Of a stretch of 64,000 nucleotides of DNA, positions 27,226 to 35,118 are shown in pieces. Position 1 is the stretch's first letter, and every line of letters starts with the position of its first letter. Source of the stretch: Paractinoplanes toevensis (GTDB lineage: Bacteria > Actinomycetota > Actinomycetes > Mycobacteriales > Micromonosporaceae). The notes beneath the pieces are model-generated. The model had not been told where the DNA came from. It did no database searches and saw only the letters and a list, made by a program, of their open reading frames with translations. The stretch is taken from positions 166,426-230,425 of the forward strand of contig NZ_BOQN01000011.1 of the NCBI RefSeq assembly GCF_018332695.1, written 5' to 3'. The position numbers and the translations under genes were made by a program.

Positions 27226-28152
27226 TCATCGCCGGTAGGTGACCGTGCGGCTCGCGTCGCGGAAGCCGACCGCGTGGTACAGGCGGCGCGGGACCGGGTA
27301 GGCGTCGTCGCCGCGCGGGCAGACCACCGCCTGGGTGGCGCCGGCGTCGCGCATGGCGTGCAGGCAGGCCAGACTGACCGCCACGCCGAGCCCTCGCCGG
27401 CCGTGCCCGGGGTCGATGCCGACCGGCTCGAGCAGGGCGACCTTGTTCATGTCGTCGAGCCAGCCGAGCGCCGTCCCGACCAGGTTGCCGTCCGGGGCCT
27501 CGACGACCAGGTCCAGGTCCGACCGGTACGGCCAGTGCCCGACGATGTCCCCGTACCGTTTGGTGGTCATGCCGGATTCGCCGTCGCCCAGGTCGACCGG
27601 CGGCACCTGCATCTCGCCGAGCCGTTGGGGCCGCCAGGCGGCCCGGTGGACGGCGGCGCGCGCCGCCAGCTCGCCCGGCCGGACCGGACGCACCAGATAT
27701 CCGTCCGGCAGCCGGGGTTGCGGCAGGCTCGCGTCGAGGTCGCGCAGGCAGTGCCGGAAGAACGGCCCGTCCACCTCCCGGTAGCCGGCCGCGGAGAGGA
27801 CGCCGACCAGTTCGGTGTCGGTCTCCATCACGGTGACCGTCTGCTCGCCGCCGCCCGCGACCTCGTCGAACCAGGCCAGCACCTCCCCGGCCAGCGCGGC
27901 CGGTGCCTGCGTCTCGAGCTGGGCCCGCGCCGAGACCCAGGCCCACGCGACAACGTCCGTGCCGGCCTGCGCGCCGTTGGCCCGGGCCGGGGTGCCGTCG
28001 GCCGGCCAGAGCGCGATCTGCCGGTCCGGCATGGACGGTCGCTGCCAGGCCAGGTCGCCCAGGTGCCAGTGGCTGTCGGGAGTCCAGGTGCGCTGGACCA
28101 GGCGCTGCATGGCGGCCAGGTCGGCCGGCCCGAAGTAGGGGCGTGGCTTCAC
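27226..28152 (-). CDS. Tandem GNAT-fold N-acetyltransferase
   Basis: A 308-residue protein built from two GNAT halves. The N-terminal half (about 1-140) opens VKPRPYFGPADLAAMQRLVQ and has degenerate acetyl-CoA features. The C-terminal half (about 150-308) keeps the strand/loop GIDPGHGRRGLGVAVSLACL, the R/QxxGxG/A pyrophosphate-binding signature, and the final GATQAVVCPRGDDAYPVPRR then LYHAVGFRDASRTVTY. Only the second site looks active. Substrate unknown. The GTG at 28152 is preferred because homologue-like sequence begins there; another GTG at 28170 is in frame. It is convergent to the PL4-like gene. Confidence 0.8.
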   Translation of the reverse strand: MKPRPYFGPADLAAMQRLVQRTWTPDSHWHLGDLAWQRPSMPDRQIALWPADGTPARANGAQAGTDVVAWAWVSARAQLETQAPAALAGEVLAWFDEVAGGGEQTVTVMETDTELVGVLSAAGYREVDGPFFRHCLRDLDASLPQPRLPDGYLVRPVRPGELAARAAVHRAAWRPQRLGEMQVPPVDLGDGESGMTTKRYGDIVGHWPYRSDLDLVVEAPDGNLVGTALGWLDDMNKVALLEPVGIDPGHGRRGLGVAVSLACLHAMRDAGATQAVVCPRGDDAYPVPRRLYHAVGFRDASRTVTYRR

Positions 28153-28265
28153 GGCGACTCGCCGCCCCACTGTTCGAGCGCGACGTCGGCGAGGGCCGGG
28201 TCCTGCGCCTGGCCGGTCGCGGCCGGGATCGAACGGTTCGTTCTCATGGCTCCCGATTGAACCAG

Positions 28266-28931
28266 TCAGGCCGGGTCGCCGGGGACCACCAGGCCGGTTT
28301 CGTAGGCGAGCACCACCGCCTGGGCCCGGCTGCTCAGGTGCAGTTTGGACATGGTGTGTTTCAGATGGGTCTTCACGGTGGCCTCGCTGACCAGCAGCCG
28401 GGCGGCGATCTGGGTGTTGGTGAGGCCGTTGCCGACCAGCCGGAGCACGTCGGTCTCGCGGGCGGTCAGCTCGTCGAGGCGGTGGCCGCCGGCGGTGGCC
28501 CGGTGCCGGCGGGCGTGCGTCTCGATCAGCCGGTGGGTGATCCGGGGCGCCAGCAGGATGTCGCCGGCCGCGATGGTGTGGATCGCGCTGATGATCCGGT
28601 CGGGCGGAGTGTCCTTGAGCAGGAAGCCGGAGGCACCCTCGCCGAGCGCGCCGTACACGTATTCGTCCAGGTCGAAGGTGGTCAGCACGATCACCTTCGG
28701 GCGTGGGCCGGTGGCCGCGAGGATCTGCCGGGTGGCGGCGATGCCGTCGAGGACCGGCATCCGGATGTCCATCAGCACCACGTCGGGGCCGGTCCGCGCG
28801 GTCAGAGCCACCGCCTCGGCGCCGTCCGCGGCCTCGCCCGCCACCTCGAGGCCGTCGGCCGCCCGGAGCAGCGCGACCAGCCCGGCCCGGATCAGCGGCT
28901 GGTCGTCGGCGACCAGCACCCGGACGCTCAT
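28266..28931 (-). CDS. NarL/LuxR-family response regulator
   Basis: A 221-residue regulator. The receiver domain (1-120) starts SVRVLVADDQPLIRAGLVAL with phosphoacceptor Asp55 in VVLMDIRMPVLDG and the conserved Lys in GFLLKDTPPDR. The LuxR-type HTH (about 155-220) reads LTARETDVLRLVGNGLTNTQ, then LLVSEATVKTHLKHTMSKL. Its ATG overlaps the stop of the sensor kinase (ATGA), so the two are coupled. Targets are not evident; the divergent serine hydrolase gene upstream of the kinase is a candidate. Confidence 0.95.
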   Translation of the reverse strand: MSVRVLVADDQPLIRAGLVALLRAADGLEVAGEAADGAEAVALTARTGPDVVLMDIRMPVLDGIAATRQILAATGPRPKVIVLTTFDLDEYVYGALGEGASGFLLKDTPPDRIISAIHTIAAGDILLAPRITHRLIETHARRHRATAGGHRLDELTARETDVLRLVGNGLTNTQIAARLLVSEATVKTHLKHTMSKLHLSSRAQAVVLAYETGLVVPGDPA

Positions 28932-30043
28932 CGGTCGTCCAGCGGGAGCCGCAGGGACACGGCGAAACCGCCGGCCGGGCGCGGGCCCGCGGTCAGGACA
29001 CCGCCGTAGAGGGCGGCCCGCTCGCGCATGCCGCGGATGCCGTGCCCCTCGGTGTAGCCGCGCACGACCGGCCCGTCGTCGGTGACCCGGATGGTCAGGG
29101 TGTGCGGCCCGTATTCGAGGGCCACCTGGGCGCCGCCCGGCCCGGCGTGCTTGAGCACATTGGTCAGTGACTCCTGCACCATCCGGTAGGCGCACAGGTC
29201 GGGCCCGGGCGGCAGCGGCCGGGCCGGGCCGCCGACCACCACGGTGACGGCCGGGCCGGCGGTGCGGGTGCGGGCGATCAGTTCGTCGAGCATCTCCAGG
29301 CCGGGCTGGGGGCGCAGGTCGGGTTCCTCGTCGCGGTCCACCCGCAGCACGTCGAGCAGGCGGCGCATCTCCAGCATCGCCTCCCGGCCGGTGTCGGCGA
29401 CGGTGCCGATGGCCTTGCGGGCGGTGGGCTGGTCGGCCTCCAGCACGTACTCGGCCAGGCCGGCCTGCAACGAGATCACCGACATGTGGTGGGCGAGGAT
29501 GTCATGCAGTTCGCGGGCGATCCGTACCCTCTCCTCGGACACCGCCCGTTCCGCGTCGGCCGCGAGTTTCTCGGTCCGCCGCGCCCAGCGGCGGGTTCCC
29601 TCGCCGAGCACCCAGGCGCCCGCGATGATCAGCGCGGCCTGGGCGATCTGCGACCACACCAGGTCGTCGCGCTCGGTCAGGTAGACCAGCGCGAGCAGCG
29701 CCACCGTGGCCGCGAACATCACCGCCGCCACCCGCCGGGACCGCAACGTCGCCACCGAGAACATCGCCACCAGCAGGCCGATGCCGCCGCTGGGCAGGTC
29801 GCCGTAGCCGAACAGGCTGGCGACCCCGACCGCGGCGATGATCAGCAGCATGGTCAGCACCGGCGCGATCTGCCGCAGCGCCACCGGGGCCACCGACAGC
29901 ACGGCCAGCAACAGGGCCCACGGCGACACCGCCGCCGGCTGCCCGATCGCGGTGGCCACCGTGAGGGCGGTCAGCAGGATCGCGAGCAGCACGTCGGCCA
30001 GGACAGGTCGGAGCAGCGTCGGCACGCGACCTACGCTATCCAT
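28928..30043 (-). CDS. NarL-type (HisKA_3) sensor histidine kinase
   Basis: A 371-residue kinase with four to five N-terminal membrane segments (about 15-150: VLLAILLTALTVATAIG, LLLAVLSVAPVAL, and others). A HisKA_3 domain contains ERVRIARELHDILAHHMSV with the phospho-His in RELHD. The ATPase domain shows YRMVQESLTNVLKHA and the G-box GHGIRGMRERAALYGG. No long extracytoplasmic domain, so the signal is probably within the membrane. The ATG at 30043 is used; in-frame alternatives are 30061 (ATG) and 30025 (GTG). Operon with the response regulator downstream, and divergent from the serine hydrolase (114 bases). Confidence 0.92.
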   Translation of the reverse strand: MDSVGRVPTLLRPVLADVLLAILLTALTVATAIGQPAAVSPWALLLAVLSVAPVALRQIAPVLTMLLIIAAVGVASLFGYGDLPSGGIGLLVAMFSVATLRSRRVAAVMFAATVALLALVYLTERDDLVWSQIAQAALIIAGAWVLGEGTRRWARRTEKLAADAERAVSEERVRIARELHDILAHHMSVISLQAGLAEYVLEADQPTARKAIGTVADTGREAMLEMRRLLDVLRVDRDEEPDLRPQPGLEMLDELIARTRTAGPAVTVVVGGPARPLPPGPDLCAYRMVQESLTNVLKHAGPGGAQVALEYGPHTLTIRVTDDGPVVRGYTEGHGIRGMRERAALYGGVLTAGPRPAGGFAVSLRLPLDDR

Positions 30044-30157
30044 GCCGTCCGGGGGTGGCATCCGCTCGGCGGGGGACCGGGCCTACCCCTCTGGTGGTAG
30101 ACCGGCTCCCAACCCAGGGTGACGATAGGCGTCGATGTGTTCCCTAGCGTCGAGGTC

Positions 30158-31342
30158 ATGAGACGAGCATTGATCGCAGTCATCGGCGCACTGGCGCTGG
30201 TGGGCACCACGGCCGGCGCGACCGTCGAGACGGGCACCCGGCACGCCATGCAGGCCGACGCCGACAAGCTTCTCCGGTACGGCGCTCCCGGCGTCCTCGC
30301 CGAACTGGAAACCGGCCGTGGCACCACGATCCGGGTCCGCAGCGGTTACGGCGATGTCGACCGGAGGACCCCGGTGCCGTGGGACGCCCGCTTCCGGATC
30401 GGCAGCTTCACCAAGACGTACGTGTCGGCCACCGTCCTGCAACTGGTCGGCGAGGGCAAGCTCAGCCTGGCGGACACGGTCGACCACTGGCTGCCCGGGG
30501 TGGTGCGCGGCAACGGCAACGACGGCACCAAAATCACCGTACGGCAGCTGCTCCAGCACACCAGCGGCCTCACCGACTACCTGACCGGTTACCCGTGGCT
30601 GTTCTCCCAGGAGGGCTTCGAGCAGCACCGCTTCGACTCGGTGACCGCCGAGGAGGCGGTGGCCACCGCGATGACCTTCCCGCCGCAGTTCGCCCCCGGC
30701 GCCAAGTGGGACTACTCGAACACCAACTACCAGGTCGCCGGCCTGATCATCAAGGCGGTGACCGGCCACGACTGGCGGACCGAGGTGCGCAACCGGATCG
30801 TCCGGCCGCTCGGCCTGCGGCACACCTACCTGCCCGGCAACAACCCCGACATCCCCGGCCCGCACGCCGTCGGCTATGAGCGCTTCCCCGGCCCCGACGC
30901 CACCGAGGACGACCCCGACTACGGCGACGCCATCGACGCCACCCGGCAGAACCCGACGTGGGGCGGCGCGGCCGGCGAGATGATCAGCACCGCCGCCGAC
31001 GGCAACCGGTTCCTGAAGGCACTCATCGGCGGCCGGGTGCTCAAGCCCGCCCAGCTCGCCGAGATGCAGCGCACCGTGCCGGCCAGCCCCGAATTCCAGA
31101 CGAACTGGCCCGGCGTCCGCTACGGCCTCGGCCTGATGTTCGTCCCCAACCCGTGCGGCGGCGAATGGGCGCACGGCGGCGACATCATGGGCTTCCAGAC
31201 CCGCAACGGGGTCAGCGCCGACGGCCGGCGCAGCGTCATCGTCTCGATCAACACCGATTCGCTCAAGCGCGACCCGGGCGTGCCGAAGCCGGCCGTCGAC
31301 ATCACCACCGACCTGATCAACGACGCGCTGTGCGGGGCGTAG
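30158..31342 (+). CDS. Secreted serine hydrolase (beta-lactamase/DD-peptidase class C type)
   Basis: A 394-residue exported protein with an N-terminal signal (RRALIAVIGALALVGTTAG). The penicillin-recognising fold has all three motifs: SxxK in IGSFTKTYVS (Ser83, Lys86), YxN in WDYSNTNYQ, and HGG in WAHGGDIMGF replacing KTG. Relatives are R61-type D-alanyl-D-alanine carboxypeptidases, esterases and class C beta-lactamases. The C-terminal NPCGGEW and a final Cys (ALCGA) may form a disulfide. The ATG at 30158 places the leader correctly; an earlier in-frame start would extend it with a non-hydrophobic stretch. The 114 bases upstream are shared with the divergent kinase gene. Confidence 0.85.
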   Translation: MRRALIAVIGALALVGTTAGATVETGTRHAMQADADKLLRYGAPGVLAELETGRGTTIRVRSGYGDVDRRTPVPWDARFRIGSFTKTYVSATVLQLVGEGKLSLADTVDHWLPGVVRGNGNDGTKITVRQLLQHTSGLTDYLTGYPWLFSQEGFEQHRFDSVTAEEAVATAMTFPPQFAPGAKWDYSNTNYQVAGLIIKAVTGHDWRTEVRNRIVRPLGLRHTYLPGNNPDIPGPHAVGYERFPGPDATEDDPDYGDAIDATRQNPTWGGAAGEMISTAADGNRFLKALIGGRVLKPAQLAEMQRTVPASPEFQTNWPGVRYGLGLMFVPNPCGGEWAHGGDIMGFQTRNGVSADGRRSVIVSINTDSLKRDPGVPKPAVDITTDLINDALCGA

Positions 31343-31352
31343 CCTCAGCGGA

Positions 31353-32573
31353 ATGAACTGGCCCGACCATGCGATCTGGTGGCACGTCTATCCGCTCGGC
31401 TTCCTCGGCAAGCGGAAGCTCCCGGCCCTCGCCGACTGGCTCGACCACGTCCTCGAGCTCGGGTGCAACGGCCTGATGCTCGGCCCGGTCTTCGCGTCCG
31501 AGTCGCACGGCTACGACACCACCGACCATTTCCGGGTAGACCCGCGGCTGGGCACGGAAGACGATCTGGTCGCGCTCATCGACCAGGCAAGATCCCGGGG
31601 CGTACGGGTGATGCTGGACGGCGTCTTCAACCACGTCGGCCGCTCGTACGGCCACCGCGAGTGGTGGATCCCCGAGGGTGACGACTACCGGGTGTTCGAG
31701 GGTCACCGCAGTCTGGTGGTCCTCGACCACGCCAACCCGGCGGTCGCCGACCACGTCACCGGCGTCCTCGACTACTGGACCGAGCGCGGCGTGGACGCGT
31801 GGCGACTGGACGCCGCCTACGCCGTGCCCCGCCCGTTCTGGCGCACGGTCACCGACCGCACCCGGGCGAAACACCCCGGCGTCTGGTTCAGCGGGGAGGT
31901 CATCCACGGCGACTACGACGCGTACGTGTCGGAGGGCGGCCTGGACACCGTCACCCAGTACGAACTGTGGAAGGCGATCTGGAGCTCGCTGAACGACGTC
32001 AACCCGCACGAGCTGGCCTGGACCCTGGGCCGGCACAACGAGTTGCTGGAGACGTTCGCCCCGCAGACCTTCGTCGGCAACCACGACGTGACCCGGATAG
32101 CCAGCCGCCTTACCGAGCCCGGCCACCTGCCGCACGCCCTGGCGGTGCTGTTCACCGTCGGCGGTGTCCCGTCGATCTACGCGGGCGACGAGCGCGGATG
32201 GCAGGGTGTCAAGGAGGAGCGCGAGGGCGGCGACGACGCGATCCGCCCGGAGTTCCCGCCCATCCCCGACGGCCTCGGCGACGACGGCCTCGACATCCAG
32301 CGGCTGCACCAGTTGCTGATCGGCATCCGCCGGCGCCACCCGTGGCTGGTCCGCGCCCAGGCCGAGGTGCACACCCTGGGCGACGGCGTCCTGGCGTACA
32401 CCCTGAAAGCGCAGGAGAACGCGGTAGCCGTGGCGCTGAACTTCGGCGACCGCCGCGCCGCGGCGAAGCTGCCGCCGGCGGCCTGGACCCACGAGGCCGG
32501 CGAGGCGACGATCAACCCCGACGGCACCGCCGACCTCCCACCGCTGGGCTGGACGGTCGCCTCGACGGCCTGA
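31353..32573 (+). CDS. GH13 alpha-amylase-family glycoside hydrolase
   Basis: A 406-residue cytoplasmic GH13 enzyme (no signal peptide). Conserved regions are VMLDGVFNHVG (region I), GVDAWRLDAAY with nucleophile Asp153 (II), WFSGEVIHGDYD with acid/base Glu182 (III) and FVGNHDVTRIAS with Asp245 (IV). The N-terminal WWHVYPLGFLG and the short length, lacking a large B domain, fit maltodextrin or oligosaccharide hydrolases rather than secreted amylases. A short C-terminal beta domain follows. It starts 11 bases after the serine hydrolase gene. It may work with the glycogen phosphorylase encoded 22 kb away, which is only inference. Confidence 0.88.
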   Translation: MNWPDHAIWWHVYPLGFLGKRKLPALADWLDHVLELGCNGLMLGPVFASESHGYDTTDHFRVDPRLGTEDDLVALIDQARSRGVRVMLDGVFNHVGRSYGHREWWIPEGDDYRVFEGHRSLVVLDHANPAVADHVTGVLDYWTERGVDAWRLDAAYAVPRPFWRTVTDRTRAKHPGVWFSGEVIHGDYDAYVSEGGLDTVTQYELWKAIWSSLNDVNPHELAWTLGRHNELLETFAPQTFVGNHDVTRIASRLTEPGHLPHALAVLFTVGGVPSIYAGDERGWQGVKEEREGGDDAIRPEFPPIPDGLGDDGLDIQRLHQLLIGIRRRHPWLVRAQAEVHTLGDGVLAYTLKAQENAVAVALNFGDRRAAAKLPPAAWTHEAGEATINPDGTADLPPLGWTVASTA

Positions 32574-32641
32574 CCGGACGGCAACCAGGCTGCGCCCGGC
32601 AATGACTGGGGCGGGCGCGGTCAGCCGCCGAACGATGCGGC

Positions 32642-33448
32642 ATGAGATTTCGTCGCCTGCTCCTCGGCGTGCTGGCCGCTGCCGCAGCCCTCGTGCCCGC
32701 GGTGCCGGCGCAACCGGCCCAAGCCGCGCCGCCGCCCGTCCGGGCGTTGACGTTCAACATCTGCGGGAACGTGTGCCGGCACGGGGAGACCGTCGCTACC
32801 AGCGCGAACATCGCCTACCGGATCTATCACCTGCGGGCCTCGGTGACCATGCTGCAGGAGGTCTGCTACTCGCAGTTCCTGGCCGTGCAGGCCCGCCTCG
32901 CGCCGTTCGGTTACCGGGCCACGTTCGCGCCCGCGACCACCGGCGGGCAGTGCGACAACCACGACACCAAGCACGGCCGTGCCTTCGGCGTAGCCATCGT
33001 GGCTCGCGGTGCGTTCGACAGCCGGGTCGTCTACCGGCTGCCCACGCCGTACGGGTCGGCGCCGGAGGGCCGCGTGGTGCTCGGGGCGACGGTGCGGCTG
33101 CCGGGGCGCACGGTGTTCGTGGTGACCACCCACACCACCGCCAGCGGGCCCAACCTGGCGACCCAGCTGAACGTGCTGCGCCGCTGGCTGACCCCGATCG
33201 CGGCGACCAGCCCGGTGATCTTCGGCGGTGACCTGAACTCGCTCCCCGAGGACAACGCGCTGGACGGCTTCTACAACGCGTTCACCGAGGCCAACCGCTC
33301 GCGGGTGGCCCCACTGCCGACGTTCATCCCGATCCCGCGAAAGATCGACTACCTGTTCGGCAGCCCGGGCTTCCTCACCCCGGTCGGCGTGGCCCGGGCC
33401 TACACCGGTTACTCCGACCACTGCATGTACCTGGGGGTGTTCCGCTAG
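32642..33448 (+). CDS. Secreted endonuclease/exonuclease/phosphatase-family protein
   Basis: A 268-residue secreted EEP-fold protein. The leader (RFRRLLLGVLAAAAALVPAV) ends near AQAAPP. Motifs are RALTFNICGNVC, SVTMLQEVCYSQF with the metal-ligand Glu, TTHTTASGP, PVIFGGDLNSLPEDN with Asp/Asn, RKIDYLFGSPGF and the final GYSDHCMYLG with the catalytic Asp-His. All EEP catalytic residues are therefore present. Substrates in this family range from DNA to phosphoinositides and sphingomyelin. Several Cys pairs suggest disulfides. It is the second secreted EEP protein in the window, distinct from the one at 16843 and without a lectin domain. Confidence 0.85.
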   Translation: MRFRRLLLGVLAAAAALVPAVPAQPAQAAPPPVRALTFNICGNVCRHGETVATSANIAYRIYHLRASVTMLQEVCYSQFLAVQARLAPFGYRATFAPATTGGQCDNHDTKHGRAFGVAIVARGAFDSRVVYRLPTPYGSAPEGRVVLGATVRLPGRTVFVVTTHTTASGPNLATQLNVLRRWLTPIAATSPVIFGGDLNSLPEDNALDGFYNAFTEANRSRVAPLPTFIPIPRKIDYLFGSPGFLTPVGVARAYTGYSDHCMYLGVFR

Positions 33449-33507
33449 ATCGGGTCGCGAGAATCGTTACCCGCGCCCAGAACGAGCCATGTTTGGCGAG
33501 CGTTAGC

Positions 33508-34047
33508 ATGCGCGGAATGCGACGCATCATGGTGTACGGGGTCTCCGGTGCGGGCAAATCGACACTCGCGAAGCGGATCGGCGAGCGGCTGGGGGTGCCG
33601 TACCACCCGATCGACGACCTGACCTGGGAGCCTGGCTGGGTCGAGGTGCCCGATGAGATTCAGCGGGCGCGGGTAACCGCGATCTGCGACGACGACGCGT
33701 GGGTGATCGACGCCGGGTACGGCCGGTGGGTGGACGTACCGATGGCCCGGGTGGACCTGATCGTTGGGCTGGACTTTCCGCGTTGGGTCAGCCTCGGGCG
33801 GCTCCTGCGCCGCTCGGTGATCAGGATCGTTACCCGCGAGCCCATTTGTAACGGCAACTACGAGTCGATCCGCAAGACCCTGTTCGATTCCGATTCGATC
33901 TTGCGGTGGCACTTCCGGAAGTTCAAGCACAACCAGCGCCGGATGCGGGCGTGGCATGCCGATCCCGGGAAGCCGCCGGTGGTGCTGCTGACCTCGCCGG
34001 CAGCCGTTGAGCGGTGGTTGAGCGGCGTCGGCAAAGTCTCAGCGTGA
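33508..34047 (+). CDS. P-loop NTPase, adenylate kinase/topology modulation (FlaR)-like
   Basis: A 179-residue small P-loop protein. Walker A is GVSGAGKSTLAKRI at about residues 11-24, then HPIDDLTWEPGWVEVP, WVIDAGYGRWVDVPMARVDL (a Walker B-like hydrophobic strand) and an Arg-rich lid (RLLRRSVIRIVTREP, RRMRAWH). This architecture matches proteins annotated as topology modulation protein or adenylate-kinase-like, whose biological role is poorly defined. The start is ATG 33508, with ATG 33517 an alternative. It has no operon partner: the secreted EEP gene ends 59 bases upstream, and the gene-free repeat region begins right after. Confidence 0.75.
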   Translation: MRGMRRIMVYGVSGAGKSTLAKRIGERLGVPYHPIDDLTWEPGWVEVPDEIQRARVTAICDDDAWVIDAGYGRWVDVPMARVDLIVGLDFPRWVSLGRLLRRSVIRIVTREPICNGNYESIRKTLFDSDSILRWHFRKFKHNQRRMRAWHADPGKPPVVLLTSPAAVERWLSGVGKVSA

Positions 34048-34054
34048 CGTCTAG

Positions 34055-34089
34055 TACCAGCGCCGCGGGCTGTCCAGCTACCGCTGGTA
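34055..34089 (+). terminator. Inverted repeat after the P-loop kinase gene
   Basis: TACCAGCG (34055-34062) and CGCTGGTA (34082-34089) form a perfect 8-base inverted repeat with a 19-base loop, beginning 8 bases after the kinase stop. No T-run. It is possibly a weak terminator, or the border of the repeat island that follows. Confidence 0.35.
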
Positions 34090-34209
34090 TCACCCATCGG
34101 CAGCGCGTTACGCCAGGCCCAGATTCGCTGCGGACCTGGAGGTCGATCACCGCGCCACCGTAGCGGCACCCGCCTAAGCATGATCAATCACGGTGTTCGC
34201 GCCAGAGCC

Positions 34210-34302
34210 GAGAATCAAACCCACTTTCCGGTACGGGCGACGCCGTCCCCAACCGCAACATCACCCGACCGCCGCCACCCCGCAAGCAGCGTGCCGCACC
34301 AG
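34210..34302. repeat. Intergenic repeat A, copy 1
   Basis: A 93-base element starting GAGAATCAAACCCACT and ending GTGCCGCACCAG. It matches copy 2 at 34468-34560 at about 80 of 93 positions with no gaps. It has no coding potential on its own. The reverse strand contains GTGGGTTTGATTCTC, which faintly recalls a tRNA T-arm, but no cloverleaf can be drawn. Confidence 0.8.
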
Positions 34303-34341
34303 TCTGTCCTCGCGGGAAGTCCACAGATTGCGTCTGGCCGA

Positions 34342-34436
34342 GCTTGGGCCGGGCCCGCCCGTAGCGGGCGCGTGGAGGGTGAGTTGCACCTGCCGGGACG
34401 GCGTGCCCCGGGACTGAGCCGGGCCGTACGGAAAAG
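34342..34436. repeat. Intergenic repeat B, copy 1
   Basis: A 95-base element starting GCTTGGGCCGGGCCCGCC and ending CGTACGGAAAAG. It matches copy 2 at 34973-35067 at about 88 of 95 positions with no gaps. Internal CGCCCG...CGGGCG gives a short hairpin. Confidence 0.85.
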
Positions 34437-34467
34437 ATCTCTGTACAACTGTTGAGGTCGGGGTCGC

Positions 34468-34560
34468 GAGAGTCAAACCCACTTGCCGGTACGGGAGACA
34501 TCGTCGCCAACCGCAACATCCGGCGACCGCCGCCACCCCGCGAGCGGTGTGCCACACCAG
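34468..34560. repeat. Intergenic repeat A, copy 2
   Basis: The second copy of element A (93 bases, same orientation as copy 1), starting GAGAGTCAAACCCACT and ending GTGCCACACCAG. Thirteen substitutions from copy 1 and no indels. Confidence 0.8.
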
Positions 34561-34725
34561 CACATGCCGCGACTGTCGCGCAACGAAACACGCGCTCAAG
34601 CCCCCGCGCGGCAACGCCTTGCGCTGCTCACCCACACACGCCGCTCCGCTCCGCTCGGAGGGCGTTTTGTACGTATTCGGCCGTCGGTGACGCGTTGATA
34701 CCACGTCTCGGCGCCCGGCATCGCA

Positions 34726-34772
34726 GATCTTGTGGAGTTGCTGCTCCGGCCGCACGACAACTCCACAAGATC
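34726..34772. repeat. Perfect 15-base inverted repeat
   Basis: GATCTTGTGGAGTTG (34726-34740) and CAACTCCACAAGATC (34758-34772) are exact reverse complements with a 17-base loop. No gene is immediately adjacent, so it is not a clear terminator. The length and perfection suggest a dispersed intergenic element or protein-binding site. Confidence 0.8.
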
Positions 34773-34972
34773 GCGTCTCATCGAGCTGTCGGCGCCGGAC
34801 ATAAACGGTATGTCATGTTCTTGTGACCGCTGGGTGGTCCAGGGTGTGAAGCGCTGCTCATCAGGCGGGACCATGCCCGGGATGCGGGACGACGACCCGG
34901 TATCCGAGAGCGGCGACCATCATGCAGGAGGTCGTCGCCCGGGACTGTCCGCTGGGCGGGTTGGGATGGCGC

Positions 34973-35067
34973 GCTTGGGCCGGGCCCGCCCGCAGCGGGC
35001 GCGCGGAGGGTGAGCTGCACCTGCCGGGACCGCTTGCCACGGGACTGAGCCGGCGCGTACGGAAAAG
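34973..35067. repeat. Intergenic repeat B, copy 2
   Basis: The second copy of element B (95 bases, same orientation as copy 1), ending about 50 bases from the stop of the TPR-GGDEF gene. Seven substitutions from copy 1 and no indels. Confidence 0.85.
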
Positions 35068-35118
35068 TCTTCCGCGCGAAAGCGTCCTGCCCTCCGTTGC
35101 AAGGAAGCCCGGAAAGAT

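Larger units (their letters stand above)
34048..35118. other. Gene-free repeat island
   Basis: This 1071-base stretch has no credible gene; open frames in it are short, lack family signatures and mostly arise from repeated sequence. It contains two copies of a 93-base element (A), two copies of a 95-base element (B), an 8-base and a 15-base inverted repeat, and GC-rich hairpin-prone DNA. Order along the DNA is inverted repeat, A, B, A, long inverted repeat, B. No transposase, tRNA or CRISPR-like regular spacing is seen. Confidence 0.8.

Noticed and set aside
34210..34302. Possible tRNA or tRNA fragment in repeat A (reverse strand GTGGGTTTGATTCTC)
   Set aside because: No acceptor stem, anticodon arm or CCA could be drawn, and the second copy does not preserve pairing.
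34184..34591. Possible small protein on the minus strand in the repeat island
   Set aside because: Its sequence is made of the repeat elements themselves, internally duplicated, with no ribosome-binding site or family similarity.
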